Below are positions 18,070 to 27,900 of a stretch of DNA of 55,635 bases, piece by piece. The notes beneath the pieces were generated by a model. It ran no database searches and was not told the origin of the DNA. It saw nothing but the letters and a program-made list of their open reading frames with translations. Source of the stretch: Tsukamurella sp. M9C (lineage in GTDB: Bacteria > Actinomycetota > Actinomycetes > Mycobacteriales > Mycobacteriaceae). Where the stretch lies: contig NZ_JAIULG010000030.1 of NCBI RefSeq assembly GCF_020169415.1, positions 1 to 55,635 of the forward strand. Reading direction: 5' to 3'. Every line of letters starts with the position of its first letter. Positions within the stretch are counted from its first letter, which is position 1. Both the position numbers and the translations under genes were made by a program.

Positions 18070-19080
18070 GTGACGCACCAGGAGCCCGGAAAGCCGAGCG
18101 GCGGACGCAGGTTCTCGCCGGTGACGATCATCGTCGGCGTGGTCGTCATCATCGCGCTCGTCCTGCTGGCGATCCTCGTGGGCACCTGGCTGCGGCCCGG
18201 CCCGGAGCTGCCGCCGGTCTCGCCGGACGGCTCCTCGTCGAGCCCGTCCGCGACCGCGGCGCGGCCCACCTCGCAGCCCGCGGACTGCCCGGACGTGCAG
18301 GTGATCTCGGTGCCCGGCACGCTGGAGTCGTCGTCGAAGGACGATCCCTACCGGCCGACGTTCAACCCGAACTCGCTGATGCTCAAGGTGACGGCGCCGC
18401 TCGCGGCGGCGCTGCCGGACAGCCGCGCCGACGTGTGGACCACCCCGTACGTCGCGCAGCTGTCGAACCCCGTCGCCATCCCGCCGGACGGGCAGGCCTC
18501 GTACGAGAAGTCCCGCACCGAGGGCTACGACAAGTCGGTCGCGCAGATGAAGAAGGTCTACGACAAGTGCAAGCTCACAGGCTTCGTGCTGATGGGCTTC
18601 TCGCAGGGCGCCGTGATCGCGGGGGACATCGCCGCCGAGGTCGGTGCGGGCAAGGGTGTCGTCCCGGCGGAGAACATCCTCGGCGTGGGCCTCATCTCGG
18701 ACGGTCGGCGCGAGCCCGGCGACGCCCGCACCGCGGGCCCGAACCCGCCCGGCGTGGGCGTCGAGGTCGCCTACGGCGGCTTCAGCTTCGGCAGCCTGTC
18801 GCTGCGCGGTAAGCGCGAGGGCGGCTTCGGCGCGGTCAAGGACCGCACCGTCTCGCTGTGCGGCAACAAGGACCCGATCTGCAACCAGCCCAAGGACATC
18901 TTCCAGGCCGGCAACATCGCGACCACGCTGCCCGAGCTGCAGAAGGTGCTCGCCGGCAACTCGCACGCGCTGTACGCCACGACCACGGACTGGTCGTCGA
19001 ACGGGCAGACCGCCACACAGTGGCTGCAGGCCTGGGCGCGCGGCGTGATCGACAAGGCGCCTAAGCCTCCCCACAGCTAG
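18070..19080 (+). CDS. Culp6-like membrane-anchored cutinase (Rv3802c type), copy 1
   Basis: A cutinase-family serine hydrolase of 336 aa with a single N-terminal membrane anchor (residues 17-40), a Pro/Ser-rich linker and a catalytic domain with the nucleophile GFSQG (S178), paired Cys, and the late DPICNQP segment followed by SHALYA with the catalytic His. Rv3802c of M. tuberculosis, in the same place next to fadD32, is an essential phospholipase/thioesterase of the envelope that affects mycolate metabolism. The GTG start at 18070 follows the DUF732 stop closely. A second related copy follows in tandem. Confidence 0.9.
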   Translation: MTHQEPGKPSGGRRFSPVTIIVGVVVIIALVLLAILVGTWLRPGPELPPVSPDGSSSSPSATAARPTSQPADCPDVQVISVPGTLESSSKDDPYRPTFNPNSLMLKVTAPLAAALPDSRADVWTTPYVAQLSNPVAIPPDGQASYEKSRTEGYDKSVAQMKKVYDKCKLTGFVLMGFSQGAVIAGDIAAEVGAGKGVVPAENILGVGLISDGRREPGDARTAGPNPPGVGVEVAYGGFSFGSLSLRGKREGGFGAVKDRTVSLCGNKDPICNQPKDIFQAGNIATTLPELQKVLAGNSHALYATTTDWSSNGQTATQWLQAWARGVIDKAPKPPHS

Positions 19081-19099
19081 CCCTGGTATCCACATAGGA

Positions 19100-20053
19100 A
19101 TGGCAGGCACGAAGAGTCAGGGAGCGCGGAAGGCCGGGCGCGTGTTCGGCATCGCCGTCATCATCGCGGCGATCATCGCGATCATCGTCGTGATCACGCT
19201 CATCATCACGATGATCCGCAAGCCGGAGCCCACCCCACCCGGCGAGCCCACGGGGCCGCAGGCCGCGGGCTGCCCGGACGTGCAGGTGATCTCCTTCCCC
19301 GGCACCTGGGAGTCCTCGGCGACGGACTCGCCGGAGGCACCGACGTTCAACCCGCGCTCGCTCATGCTGCAGGTGACGAACCCGCTGGACAAGCAGTACG
19401 CCGACGCCCGCGCCGACATCTGGACCGTCAACTACGCCGCCCAGTTCCACAACCCGATCGCGGTGCCGCCGGACGGCCAGATGACCTACCAGGCGTCGCG
19501 GCAGCAGGGCACCGACCGGGCGATCGCCAAGATCACCGCGGTCAAGGACACGTGCCCCCGCACGGGCTTCGTGCTGATCGGCTTCTCGCAGGGCGCGACG
19601 ATCGCGGGCAACATCGCCGCGCGGATCGGAGCCGGGAACGGCCCGATCACCGCGGACCGGCTGCTGGGCGTGGGGCTGATCTCCGACAGCCGCCGGGTCC
19701 AGGGGCAGGGCAGGGCCATCGGCCTCGACCCCGCGGGCGAGGGCGTCGAGGTCACCTTCGCCGGCTTCAGCTTCTCGGGCGTCGACCTGCAGGGCAAGCG
19801 CGACGGCGGCTTCGGCTCGGTGAACGACAAGGTCGTCACGATCTGCGGCTCCAACGACCCCATCTGCAACCAGCCGAAGGGCGGGCTGCTGGGCCTGGCC
19901 ACCGGCCTGCCGCAGGTGATCTCCACCATCACGCAGAACTCGCACGCGGCCTACGGCACCACCGCGAACTGGTCGCTCGACGGCAAGACCGCCACGCAGT
20001 GGCTCACCGGCTGGGCCGTCGGCGTCATCGACAAGGCGCCGAAGACGAAGTAG
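19100..20053 (+). CDS. Culp6-like membrane-anchored cutinase (Rv3802c type), copy 2
   Basis: A 317-aa paralogue of the preceding gene, with an N-terminal membrane anchor (about residues 14-39), a short linker, and a cutinase domain containing CPDVQVISFPGTWESS, the nucleophile GFSQG (S163), DPICNQPKGG and SHAAYG. The two copies share long near-identical stretches around the catalytic residues but differ in the anchor and linker, which points to an old tandem duplication rather than a recent one. A strong hairpin follows the stop. Confidence 0.9.
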   Translation: MAGTKSQGARKAGRVFGIAVIIAAIIAIIVVITLIITMIRKPEPTPPGEPTGPQAAGCPDVQVISFPGTWESSATDSPEAPTFNPRSLMLQVTNPLDKQYADARADIWTVNYAAQFHNPIAVPPDGQMTYQASRQQGTDRAIAKITAVKDTCPRTGFVLIGFSQGATIAGNIAARIGAGNGPITADRLLGVGLISDSRRVQGQGRAIGLDPAGEGVEVTFAGFSFSGVDLQGKRDGGFGSVNDKVVTICGSNDPICNQPKGGLLGLATGLPQVISTITQNSHAAYGTTANWSLDGKTATQWLTGWAVGVIDKAPKTK

Positions 20054-20055
20054 CC

Positions 20056-20094
20056 GTGCACCGCTGACCACCTGTGCGGTGGTCAGCGGTACAC
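20056..20094. terminator. bidirectional hairpin terminator
   Basis: A 13-bp perfect stem (20060-20072 with 20078-20090, loop TGTGC), extended by a GTG/CAC outer pairing, lies between the converging cutinase and agmatine-deiminase-like genes. There is no U-tract, as is usual in high-GC actinobacteria. Confidence 0.75.
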
Positions 20095-20095
20095 G

Positions 20096-21214
20096 TCAGG
20101 GGCGAGCCGGCTGCTGCTGGGTGGCGCAGTGGATACCGCCGCCGCCCGCGGCGACCGGATCGATGTCGAGTTGCACCACCTCGCGGCCGGGGAACAGCCG
20201 CTGCAGCGTCGCGCGCGCCTCGCCGTCGGTCTCGGCGTCGCCGAACTGCGGGCAGATCACCGCGCCGTTGCACAGGTAGAAGTTGATGTACCCGGCGGCG
20301 AAGTCATCGTCCTGTGCGTACCGCTCGCGGACCGTCGAGGGCGCGCGCAGCGCCTCCACCTGCAGCTTCCGTCCCTTCGCGTCGGTCGCTCCGCGGAGGA
20401 TCTCCAGGTGGCGCTTCGTCACCTCGTGGTCGAAGGAGTCGGGATCGTCGTCCTGCGCGGCCACCACCACCCCGGGCGAGGCGAACCGCGCGTAGAAGTC
20501 CGTGTGCCCGTCGGTGATGTCCTTGCCCTTGATGCCGGGCAGCCAGATCACCTTCTCGATCCCCAGCAGCTCGCTCAGTTCCGTCTCGACCTGCTGCTTC
20601 GTCCAACCGGGGTTCCGATTGTCGTTGAGCACGCAGCTCTCGGTGATGATCGCGGTGCCCTCGCCGTCGACCTCCAGCGCCCCGCCCTCGATCACCAGGT
20701 CGGTCCGCACCGCCTCGGCCTTCGCCTGCGTCGTGACGAAGCCGGCGACCTTCGCGTCGGCGTCGTGGGTCTGCTTGTTGCCCCACCCGTTGAAGTTGAA
20801 GTCGACGCCCGCGAGGCCCGTGTCGCCGGTGACGAACGTCGGGCCGGTGTCGCGGATCCACAGGTCGTCGAGCTCGGCCGGCACCAGCGTCACGCCCGGC
20901 GCCGTGCCGAGCAGACCGCGGGCGGCGTCCAGCTGATCGGGGCGGACGAGCATCGAGACGGGCTCGAACCGGCCGATCGTCGTCGCGATGAGCATGAGCG
21001 TCCGCTGCACGTCGGGCAGCAGTTTCTCGCCCCACACGTCGTCGCGCACGGCCAGCGCCATCCATGTGCGCTCGTGCCGATCGCCCTCGTCGGGCATGCG
21101 CCACCGTCGCCCGCCCCGGTCCACGGGCGATCTCTCCGCCGGCGTGTTCGACGGTGCGCCGCACGCCGCCAGCACGGCCGCTGCCGCCGCGAGCAGGAAG
21201 TTCCGTCGTCGCAT
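20096..21214 (-). CDS. exported agmatine-deiminase-family lipoprotein (peptidyl-arginine deiminase, porphyromonas type)
   Basis: A 372-aa guanidino-modifying enzyme of the agmatine/peptidyl-arginine deiminase family. The catalytic set is intact: ELDDLWIRDTGPTF, the GGALEVDGEG block, DGHTDFYARF with the active-site His, and the C-terminal GGGGIHCATQQQP with the nucleophilic Cys (C363). Unusually it begins with a lipoprotein signal: MRRRNFLL, a hydrophobic stretch and the lipobox VLAAC (C18), so it should act outside the membrane. The start at 21214 is set by GGAAGAGG 7 nt upstream. The substrate could be agmatine or peptidyl/free arginine; no carbamoylputrescine amidase gene is nearby. Confidence 0.85.
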   Translation of the reverse strand: MRRRNFLLAAAAAVLAACGAPSNTPAERSPVDRGGRRWRMPDEGDRHERTWMALAVRDDVWGEKLLPDVQRTLMLIATTIGRFEPVSMLVRPDQLDAARGLLGTAPGVTLVPAELDDLWIRDTGPTFVTGDTGLAGVDFNFNGWGNKQTHDADAKVAGFVTTQAKAEAVRTDLVIEGGALEVDGEGTAIITESCVLNDNRNPGWTKQQVETELSELLGIEKVIWLPGIKGKDITDGHTDFYARFASPGVVVAAQDDDPDSFDHEVTKRHLEILRGATDAKGRKLQVEALRAPSTVRERYAQDDDFAAGYINFYLCNGAVICPQFGDAETDGEARATLQRLFPGREVVQLDIDPVAAGGGGIHCATQQQPARP

Positions 21215-21286
21215 CGCGTCACCTCTTCCGACGGTGCCGGCCTCTCCAGCCCCGCCCGCCCATTGTCGCCGGTCGCGGCGTTCCGC

Positions 21287-21497
21287 GGGGGATTCGGCGC
21301 CGCGCGGGGGACGGCCGGTCCCCCACCGGAGGAACGCCGTCTCATGGGGGACCGGACGCCGCGCGGGGGACGTCGACGCCGCGTTGGGGACATCTGGTCC
21401 CCCCACGAGGCGACCGGCGCCCGATGGGGGAGGCGTCGTCCCCCACGCCCCGTCGACGCCGCGTGGGGGACGACGGTGCCAAGGCCCGAACGGGGGA
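21287..21497. repeat. GGGGGA/TCCCCC array with ~20-bp period
   Basis: In the 497-bp gap between the deiminase-like gene and the LLM gene, runs of GGGGGA on the + strand (A at 21292, 21311, 21351, 21370, 21390, 21431, 21470, 21497) alternate with TCCCCC on the + strand (T at 21319, 21398, 21439). Distances between same-sense units are 19, 40, 19, 20, 41, 39 and 27 bp, that is, close to multiples of 20. Several units share the longer form GACGCCGCG-N-GGGGAC (21355-21372, 21375-21391, 21455-21471). The run at 21386 has four G. Downstream, 21501-21575 holds about eight GAGCG units. No credible gene lies in the gap. Confidence 0.75.
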
Positions 21498-21711
21498 ACC
21501 GAGCGACGGACGGGCAGAGCGACGCCGTCGAGCGGAGCGACCGAGCGCCGAGTGAGCGACGTCTGAGCGAGCGGCGAAGGGCCCACCCGGCCCGGTCATG
21601 TGCTGGTCACGGGCACCGGGAATCACAGGGCGGCCGAGGCACCGTCGGGCAACCGTTAGGCTGTCCGCAACGTTTCACGACCGCACCCCAGTCGACCAGG
21701 AGTACCCACAC

Positions 21712-22692
21712 GTGACCACTGAGCCCCGCAAGTTCCGGTTCGCGGCCGGCGGCGCCGGCAACGCCGACGAGGGCGGCGCGCGCAAGTTCGTCAAGCTCGC
21801 GCAGGAGGCCGAGGAGCTCGGGTTCGACACCTTCGCGATCCCGGATCGGCTGGACGCGCAGGTGGGACCGCTGGCCGCGCTGGGCGCGCTGGCCGTGAGC
21901 ACCGACAAGATCCGCCTGGCGACGTCGATGCTGGCGATGCCCTTCCGGCACCCGGCGGTGCTGGCCAAGGAGCTCACCACCATCGACGTGCTGTCCAGGG
22001 GGCGCCTCGAGGTGGGCTTGGGCCTCGGCGCCTTCAAGGAGGACTTCGACCAGTCGGGCATCGAGTTCGAGTCGCCCGACCGCCGGTTCCAGCGCCTGGA
22101 CGAGGGCCTGACGGTGCTCGACGCGCTGCTCCGCGGCCAGGAGGCGGAGTTCGAGGGCGAGGTCTTCCGGGTCAAGGAGCTCAAGGGCTACCCGCGGCCG
22201 CGGCAGGGCCCGCGCCCGCCGATCGCCATCGGCGCCGGCGCCCGCCGCACGCTGGAGCTGGCGGCCCGGCGCGCCGACGTCGTCTCGATCAACCCGCGCA
22301 GCTCGGCCGAGGGCAAGCTCCGGATCTCGGACATGTCGATGGACGCCGTGAAGAACAAGGTCGAGATCGTGAAGGTCGCCGCGGGCGAGCGCTTCGCGGA
22401 CATCGAGCTCTCCTGGTCCATCGCCACCATCGTGATCACCGACGACCGCGAGCAGGTCGCCGACTTCGCGCTCAAGGCCATCGAGCGCGGCCTCTCGGCC
22501 AGCATCGAGATCGACAAGGAGGTGACGATCGACGACGTTCTGGGCTCGCCCTACCTCGCGATCGGCACCTTCGACGAGATCGCCGACCAGGTGCGCGCCA
22601 CCCGCGCCGCGACGGGCATGTCCTACGTCGGCGTGATCCCCACCCAGATGGAGGCCTTCGCGCCCGTCCTGGAGCAGCTCAAGGGCGAGTGA
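21712..22692 (+). CDS. LLM-class F420-dependent oxidoreductase
   Basis: A 326-aa luciferase-like (TIM barrel) flavin- or F420-dependent oxidoreductase. Typical features are the early LAQEAEELGFDTFAIPDRL, the middle TIDVLSRGRLEVGLGLG with the bacterial-luciferase-family signature, and PPIAIGAGARRTLELAARRADVV. It resembles the mycobacterial TIGR03621 group. The GTG at 21712 has AGGAG at 21698-21702; the frame is open further upstream but without support. The substrate is unknown. It stands alone between the G-rich array and fadD32. Confidence 0.85.
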   Translation: MTTEPRKFRFAAGGAGNADEGGARKFVKLAQEAEELGFDTFAIPDRLDAQVGPLAALGALAVSTDKIRLATSMLAMPFRHPAVLAKELTTIDVLSRGRLEVGLGLGAFKEDFDQSGIEFESPDRRFQRLDEGLTVLDALLRGQEAEFEGEVFRVKELKGYPRPRQGPRPPIAIGAGARRTLELAARRADVVSINPRSSAEGKLRISDMSMDAVKNKVEIVKVAAGERFADIELSWSIATIVITDDREQVADFALKAIERGLSASIEIDKEVTIDDVLGSPYLAIGTFDEIADQVRATRAATGMSYVGVIPTQMEAFAPVLEQLKGE

Positions 22693-22918
22693 TCGAGTCC
22701 ACTCCCCAACCTCTCGGTTTTCGTCCCCGCCGTTACCGCGCGGTACGATAGTCGGGTTTGCGGATTTTCACAGCGTGGTTACGCCCCGAACGGGTGAAAC
22801 ATGTTGCGGATATCAAGCACTATGAGGTGGCGCACAGGCCCGCAACGGGCCGTCGCCGCCACGCGATGTACCACTGTATGACCGTCAGCCGCCCGGCGTC
22901 GGTGACGAGGAGCAATGC
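22693..22918 (+). promoter_or_regulatory. leader region of the fadD32-pks13-accD4 operon
   Basis: A 226-bp gap that must hold the promoter of the mycolate condensation operon. It is noticeably less GC-rich than its surroundings around 22740-22880. GGTACGATAG at 22742-22751 contains a TANNNT -10-like hexamer, but I see no matching -35 at 17 bp. A clear ribosome-binding site GAGGAGC is at 22907-22913, upstream of the fadD32 ATG. No regulator site could be identified. Confidence 0.35.
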
Positions 22919-24829
22919 ATGAACAACGAGTTTGACCAGTTTCTGGACGAAGACGGCAACATCTTCTTCCGCCCCGGAACCACGCTGGTCGACTTCGTCG
23001 AGCGCAACGCACGGGAACGTGCCGACACCCTCGCCTACCGTTTCATCGACTACAGCCGCGAGCGCGACGGCGTCGTCCACGAGCTGACCTGGTCGCAGTT
23101 CGGCGCCCGGCTGCGCGCCATCGGCGCCCGCCTGCAGCACATCACCAAGCGCGAAGACCGCGTCGCGATCCTGGCCCCGCAGGGCCTCGACTACGTGACC
23201 GCGTTCTTCGGCGCCCTGTACGCCGGCAACATCGCGGTGCCGCTGTTCAGCCCGGACGAGCCCGGCCACACGGACCGCCTGCGCATCGTCCTCGAGGACT
23301 GCAAGCCGACGGCGATCCTGACCTCCTCGGGCTCCGCCGAGGCGTGCCGCAACTTCTTCCGCCACCTGCCCGCCAAGGAGCGGCCGCGGATCATCGCCGT
23401 CGACGCCATCCCGGACTCGGTGGGCTCGACGCTCAAGCCCTTCCCGATCTACCGCGACACCATCGCGTACCTGCAGTACACCTCGGGCTCCACGCGGAAC
23501 CCGGCCGGCGTGCAGATCACGTACGAGGCCGTCGGCACGAACGTGATCCAGATGATCCATGCGCTGGACCTCAACGAGAACTCCCGCGGCGTCACCTGGC
23601 TGCCGATGTTCCACGACATGGGCCTGCTCACGGTGATCCTGCCCGCGCTCGGCGGCAAGTTCATCACCATCATGAGCCCGTCGGCGTTCGTCCGCCGCCC
23701 CGGCCGCTGGATCAACGAGCTGGCCGCCGTCGAGGACGGCGCGGAGACCTTCGCCGCCGCCCCGAACTTCGCCTACGAGCACGCCGCCGCCCGCGGCCTG
23801 CCCAAGGAGGGCGAGACCCTCGACCTGTCGAACGTCAAGGGCCTGATCAACGGCTCCGAGCCCGTCACCGTCTCGTCGATGAAGAAGTTCAACGAGGCCT
23901 TCGCCCCCTACGGCCTCTCGCCGAAGGCGATCAAGCCCTGCTTCGGCATGGCCGAGGCGACGCTGTTCGTCAGCTCGACCCCCGTCGAGAACGAGGCGCG
24001 CGTGGTCTACGTCGACCGCGACCAGCTGGCCGCCGGCACCTTCGTCGTCTCCGAGGAGGGTGCCGAGGGCGCCGTCCCGCAGGTCTCCTGCGGCGACATC
24101 GCGCTGAGCCAGTGGGCCTGCATCGTCGACCCCGAGACCGGCAAGGAGGTGCCCGACGATTCCGTGGGCGAGATCTGGCTCCACGGCATGAACATCGGCT
24201 CGGGCTACTGGGAGCGCGACGAGGAGTCCCGCGAGACCTTCCAGAACTACCTGACCCCGCTCTCCGACGGCAGCCACTCCGAGGGCGTGAAGAACCTCGA
24301 GAAGGCCAAGTGGATGCGCACGGGCGACTTCGGCGTCTACCACGGCGGCGAGCTGTACATCACCGGTCGCGTCAAGGACCTCGTGATCGTCGACGGCCGC
24401 AACCACTACCCGCAGGACCTGGAGTTCACGGCCCAGGAGTCCGACACCAAGTACATCCGCACCGGCTACGTCGCGGCGTTCTCGGTGCCGGCCAACGAGC
24501 TGCCGGCGGCGGTCTTCGAGAGCAACACCTCGGGCCTCACCTTCGACCCGAACGATCAGAGCGAGCAGCTGGTCATCGTGGCCGAGCTCGGTGCCGGTGG
24601 CGCCAAGCAGGACCAGCAGGCCCTGGCGGACGGCATCCGTTCGGCCGTGGGCGCCGCGCACGGCGTGCTGGCGCGCGACATCCTGCTCGTCCCCGGTGGC
24701 TCGCTGCCCCGCACCAGCTCGGGCAAGATCGCCCGGCGCGCGGGCCGCGCCGCCTACATCGACGGCACGCTCCGCGGCGGCTACACCCAGACGGCGTTCC
24801 CCGACGCCGAGGCGAACGACGTCCAGTAG
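22919..24829 (+). CDS. fadD32: long-chain fatty-acyl-AMP ligase FadD32
   Basis: Activates the C48-54 meromycolic acid as acyl-adenylate and loads it on the N-terminal ACP of Pks13. It has 636 aa, close to mycobacterial FadD32 (637). The protein begins MNNEFDQFLDEDGNIFF as in its homologues. The adenylate-forming signature YLQYTSGSTRNPAG (FAAL form), LINGSEPV, GMAEATLF, LHGMNIGSGYW and RVKDLVIVDGRNHYPQDLE are all present. The gene is 81 bp upstream of pks13 and is part of the invariant fadD32-pks13-accD4 cluster of mycolate producers. Confidence 0.97.
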   Translation: MNNEFDQFLDEDGNIFFRPGTTLVDFVERNARERADTLAYRFIDYSRERDGVVHELTWSQFGARLRAIGARLQHITKREDRVAILAPQGLDYVTAFFGALYAGNIAVPLFSPDEPGHTDRLRIVLEDCKPTAILTSSGSAEACRNFFRHLPAKERPRIIAVDAIPDSVGSTLKPFPIYRDTIAYLQYTSGSTRNPAGVQITYEAVGTNVIQMIHALDLNENSRGVTWLPMFHDMGLLTVILPALGGKFITIMSPSAFVRRPGRWINELAAVEDGAETFAAAPNFAYEHAAARGLPKEGETLDLSNVKGLINGSEPVTVSSMKKFNEAFAPYGLSPKAIKPCFGMAEATLFVSSTPVENEARVVYVDRDQLAAGTFVVSEEGAEGAVPQVSCGDIALSQWACIVDPETGKEVPDDSVGEIWLHGMNIGSGYWERDEESRETFQNYLTPLSDGSHSEGVKNLEKAKWMRTGDFGVYHGGELYITGRVKDLVIVDGRNHYPQDLEFTAQESDTKYIRTGYVAAFSVPANELPAAVFESNTSGLTFDPNDQSEQLVIVAELGAGGAKQDQQALADGIRSAVGAAHGVLARDILLVPGGSLPRTSSGKIARRAGRAAYIDGTLRGGYTQTAFPDAEANDVQ

Positions 24830-24910
24830 CGCCCACCGGCGCTCGCACAACCACAACTTCATCACACGCGACTGCGTAACCCACGGTCTCGACGCGAAGG
24901 GTAGATACAC

Positions 24911-27900
24911 ATGGCTGAGAACGAGTACACCCCCCATGAAGGCCCGACCGGCAAGGCCCGCGAGGATCTGAGCCTCGAGGAACTGCGCGCGTGGATGCGG
25001 CAGTGGATCGCCGACGCGACCAAGCAGCCGCTGGAGAACATCACCGACGACAAGTCGCTCGACGAGTTCGGCCTGGGCTCGCGCGACGCGGTCTCGATGG
25101 CGTCCGACATCGAGGACTTCACCGGCGTGCAGCTGACGGCCACCGTCGCCTTCCAGCACCCGACGATCGCGCTGCTCAGCCAGCGCATCATCGACGGTGA
25201 CCCGGTGGTCTCCGACGACGACCTCGCGGCCGAGGCGGCGCGGTACGACCGCGGCGAGGAGTTCGAGGCGAACCGCGGCACGCACGACGTGGCCGTCGTC
25301 GGCCTCGCGACCCGCTTTCCCAAGGCCGGCGAGACGCCGGAGTCGACGTGGGAGTTCCTCATCGGGAACGGCGACGCCACCACGGACCTGCCCGAGGACC
25401 GCTGGCTCGAGTTCAAGCAGGACCCGCGCCTGAAGGCCGTGCTCGACGAGGCCAACACCTTCGGCGGCTACCTCGACGACGTGGCCTCCTTCGACGCCGA
25501 GTTCTTCCAGATGACCCCGCGCGAGGTCGAGATGGTCGACCCGCAGCAGCGGCTCGCGCTCGAGCTGACCTGGGAGGCGCTGGAGCAGGCCAACATCCCG
25601 CCCAGCTCCGTCAAGGGCACCCGCACGGGCGTGTGGATGGGCAGCTCGGCGAACGACTACCAGATGCTGGCCGTCGCGGATCCGACGAAGGCCAACCCGT
25701 ACGCGCTGACCGGCACGTCGACGTCGATCGTCGCGAACCGCGTCTCCTACTTCTACGACTTCCACGGCCCGTCGGTGACCGTCGACACGGCGTGCTCCTC
25801 GTCGCTGGTCGCGATCCACCAGGCCGTCCGGAGCCTGCGCGACGGCGAGACCGACATGGCGGTCGCCGGCGGCGTGAACATGCTCATCGTGCCCGCCGCG
25901 ACGCTGGGCTTCGACAGCCTCGGCGCGCAGGCGCCCGACGGCAAGATCAAGGCCTTCAGCTCCGACGCCAACGGCATGATCCGCGCCGAGGGCGGCGGCG
26001 TCGTTCTCCTCAAGCGCCTCGCCGACGCCGAGCGCGACGGCGACGACATCCTCGGCGTCATCGCGGGTTCCGCGGTCACCTCCGACGGCAAGTCGAACGG
26101 CATCTTCGCGCCGAACCCCGAGGCGCAGGTCATCAACCTGCGCGACGCCTACATCGACGCCGGCATCGACCCGCGCACCGTCGACTACCTCGAGGCGCAC
26201 GGCACCGGCACCATCCTGGGCGACCCGCTCGAGGCGGACGCCATCGGCCGCGTCCTGGGCCGCGGCCGCGAGGCCGAGAAGCCGCTGCTCCTGGGCTCGG
26301 CGAAGACCAACTTCGGCCACCTGGAGGCGGCCGCGGGCATCGCGGGCGTCGCCAAGGTGCTGCTCGGCATGCGCAACGGGCAGATCCCCGCCTCGCTCAA
26401 CTTCGCCGGCCCCAACCCGTACATCCAGTTCGAGGCCAACCGCCTCCTCATGGCGGCGCGGAACACGGAGTGGCCCAAGTACTCCGGCAACCGGCTCGCC
26501 GGCGTCACCGGCAACGGCTTCGGCGGCACCAACGCCCACGTCGTGATCAAGGAGTACGTCGCGCCCGAGGTCGTCGACGGCGCCGTCGAGTCCGACGAGG
26601 CCCCGGCGAACGCCGTGCCCGCGTTCTACGCCGCCACCTCCGACGGTGCCGCGGTCCCGCTCGTGCTCACGGCCTACGTCCCCTCGCGCCGACGGGCCGC
26701 CGCCGCCGAGCTACTCGAGTGGCTCGAGTCCGACGAGGCGAAGGAGTACACGCTCGCCGAGATCGGCCGCACGCTCGCGAGCCGCAACCACGGCCGCGTC
26801 CGCGCCGTCGTCATGGCGAAGGACCTCGACGAGGCGATCAAGGGCTTCCGCGCGATCGCCGAGGGCAAGAACGCGCCGAACGTCATCTCCGCCAACCAGC
26901 CCGACGCGGCCGGCCCGGCGTTCATCTTCTCCGGCTTCGGCAGCCACCACCGCAAGATGGCCAAGCAGCTCTACCTCGAGAACCCGATCTTCAAGCACTA
27001 CTTCGACGAGGTCAACGAGCTCATCATCGACGAGTCGGGCAACGACTACGCCGACATGATCACGGACGACGAGCAGACCTTCCACATCGAGACCGGCCAG
27101 GTGGGCATCTTCGCCATCCAGGTCGCGCTCGTGGGGCTGTTCCGCCATCACGGCATCGAACCCGGTGTGGTGCTGCCGCATTCGATGGGTGAGGCCACCG
27201 CCGCCTGGGTCACCGGCGGTCTCTCGCTGGAGGACGCCGTGCGCGTCATCTGCAACCGCTCGCGCCTCATGGGCGAGGGCGAGGAGATGCTGCCGGAGGA
27301 GATGGAGCGCTTCATGGCGCTCGTCGAGTACAGCGCCGCCGACATCGAGACCGTGCTCGGCGAGTACGAGGGCCTGGAGATCTGCGTCTACGCGGCCCCC
27401 ACCCACACCGTGCTCGGCGGCCCCGGCAAGGTCATCGACAAGATCGTCGCCGAGACCGAGGCCAAGGGCCTCATGGCGCGCAAGCTCGTGACCCGCGGCG
27501 CTTCCCACACCTCGCAGATGGATCCGCTGCTCGGCGAGCTGCAGGCCGAGCTCATGGGCATCGAGCCGCACGCGCTGCAGTACCCGATGTACTCGACCGT
27601 GAACAAGGACGAATTCTACAAAGCCGGCCACGCGCCGGTGCACGACGTGGACTACTGGATCAAGGGCCTGCGCCACAGCGTCTGGTTCACCCAGGCCGTG
27701 GAGAAGGCCGTCGAGGCCGGCTACCGCACCTTCATCGAGTTCTCGCCGAACCCGATCACGCTGATCTCGGTCGCCGCGGTGACCTTCGGCTCCGGCATCC
27801 AGGACGCCGCGCTGGTGCAGACCCTCAAGCGCAAGGAGGACGAGCAGGGCACCATCATGACCGCCCTCGCCACGGTCTTCGCGCGCGGCCACCACGTGGA

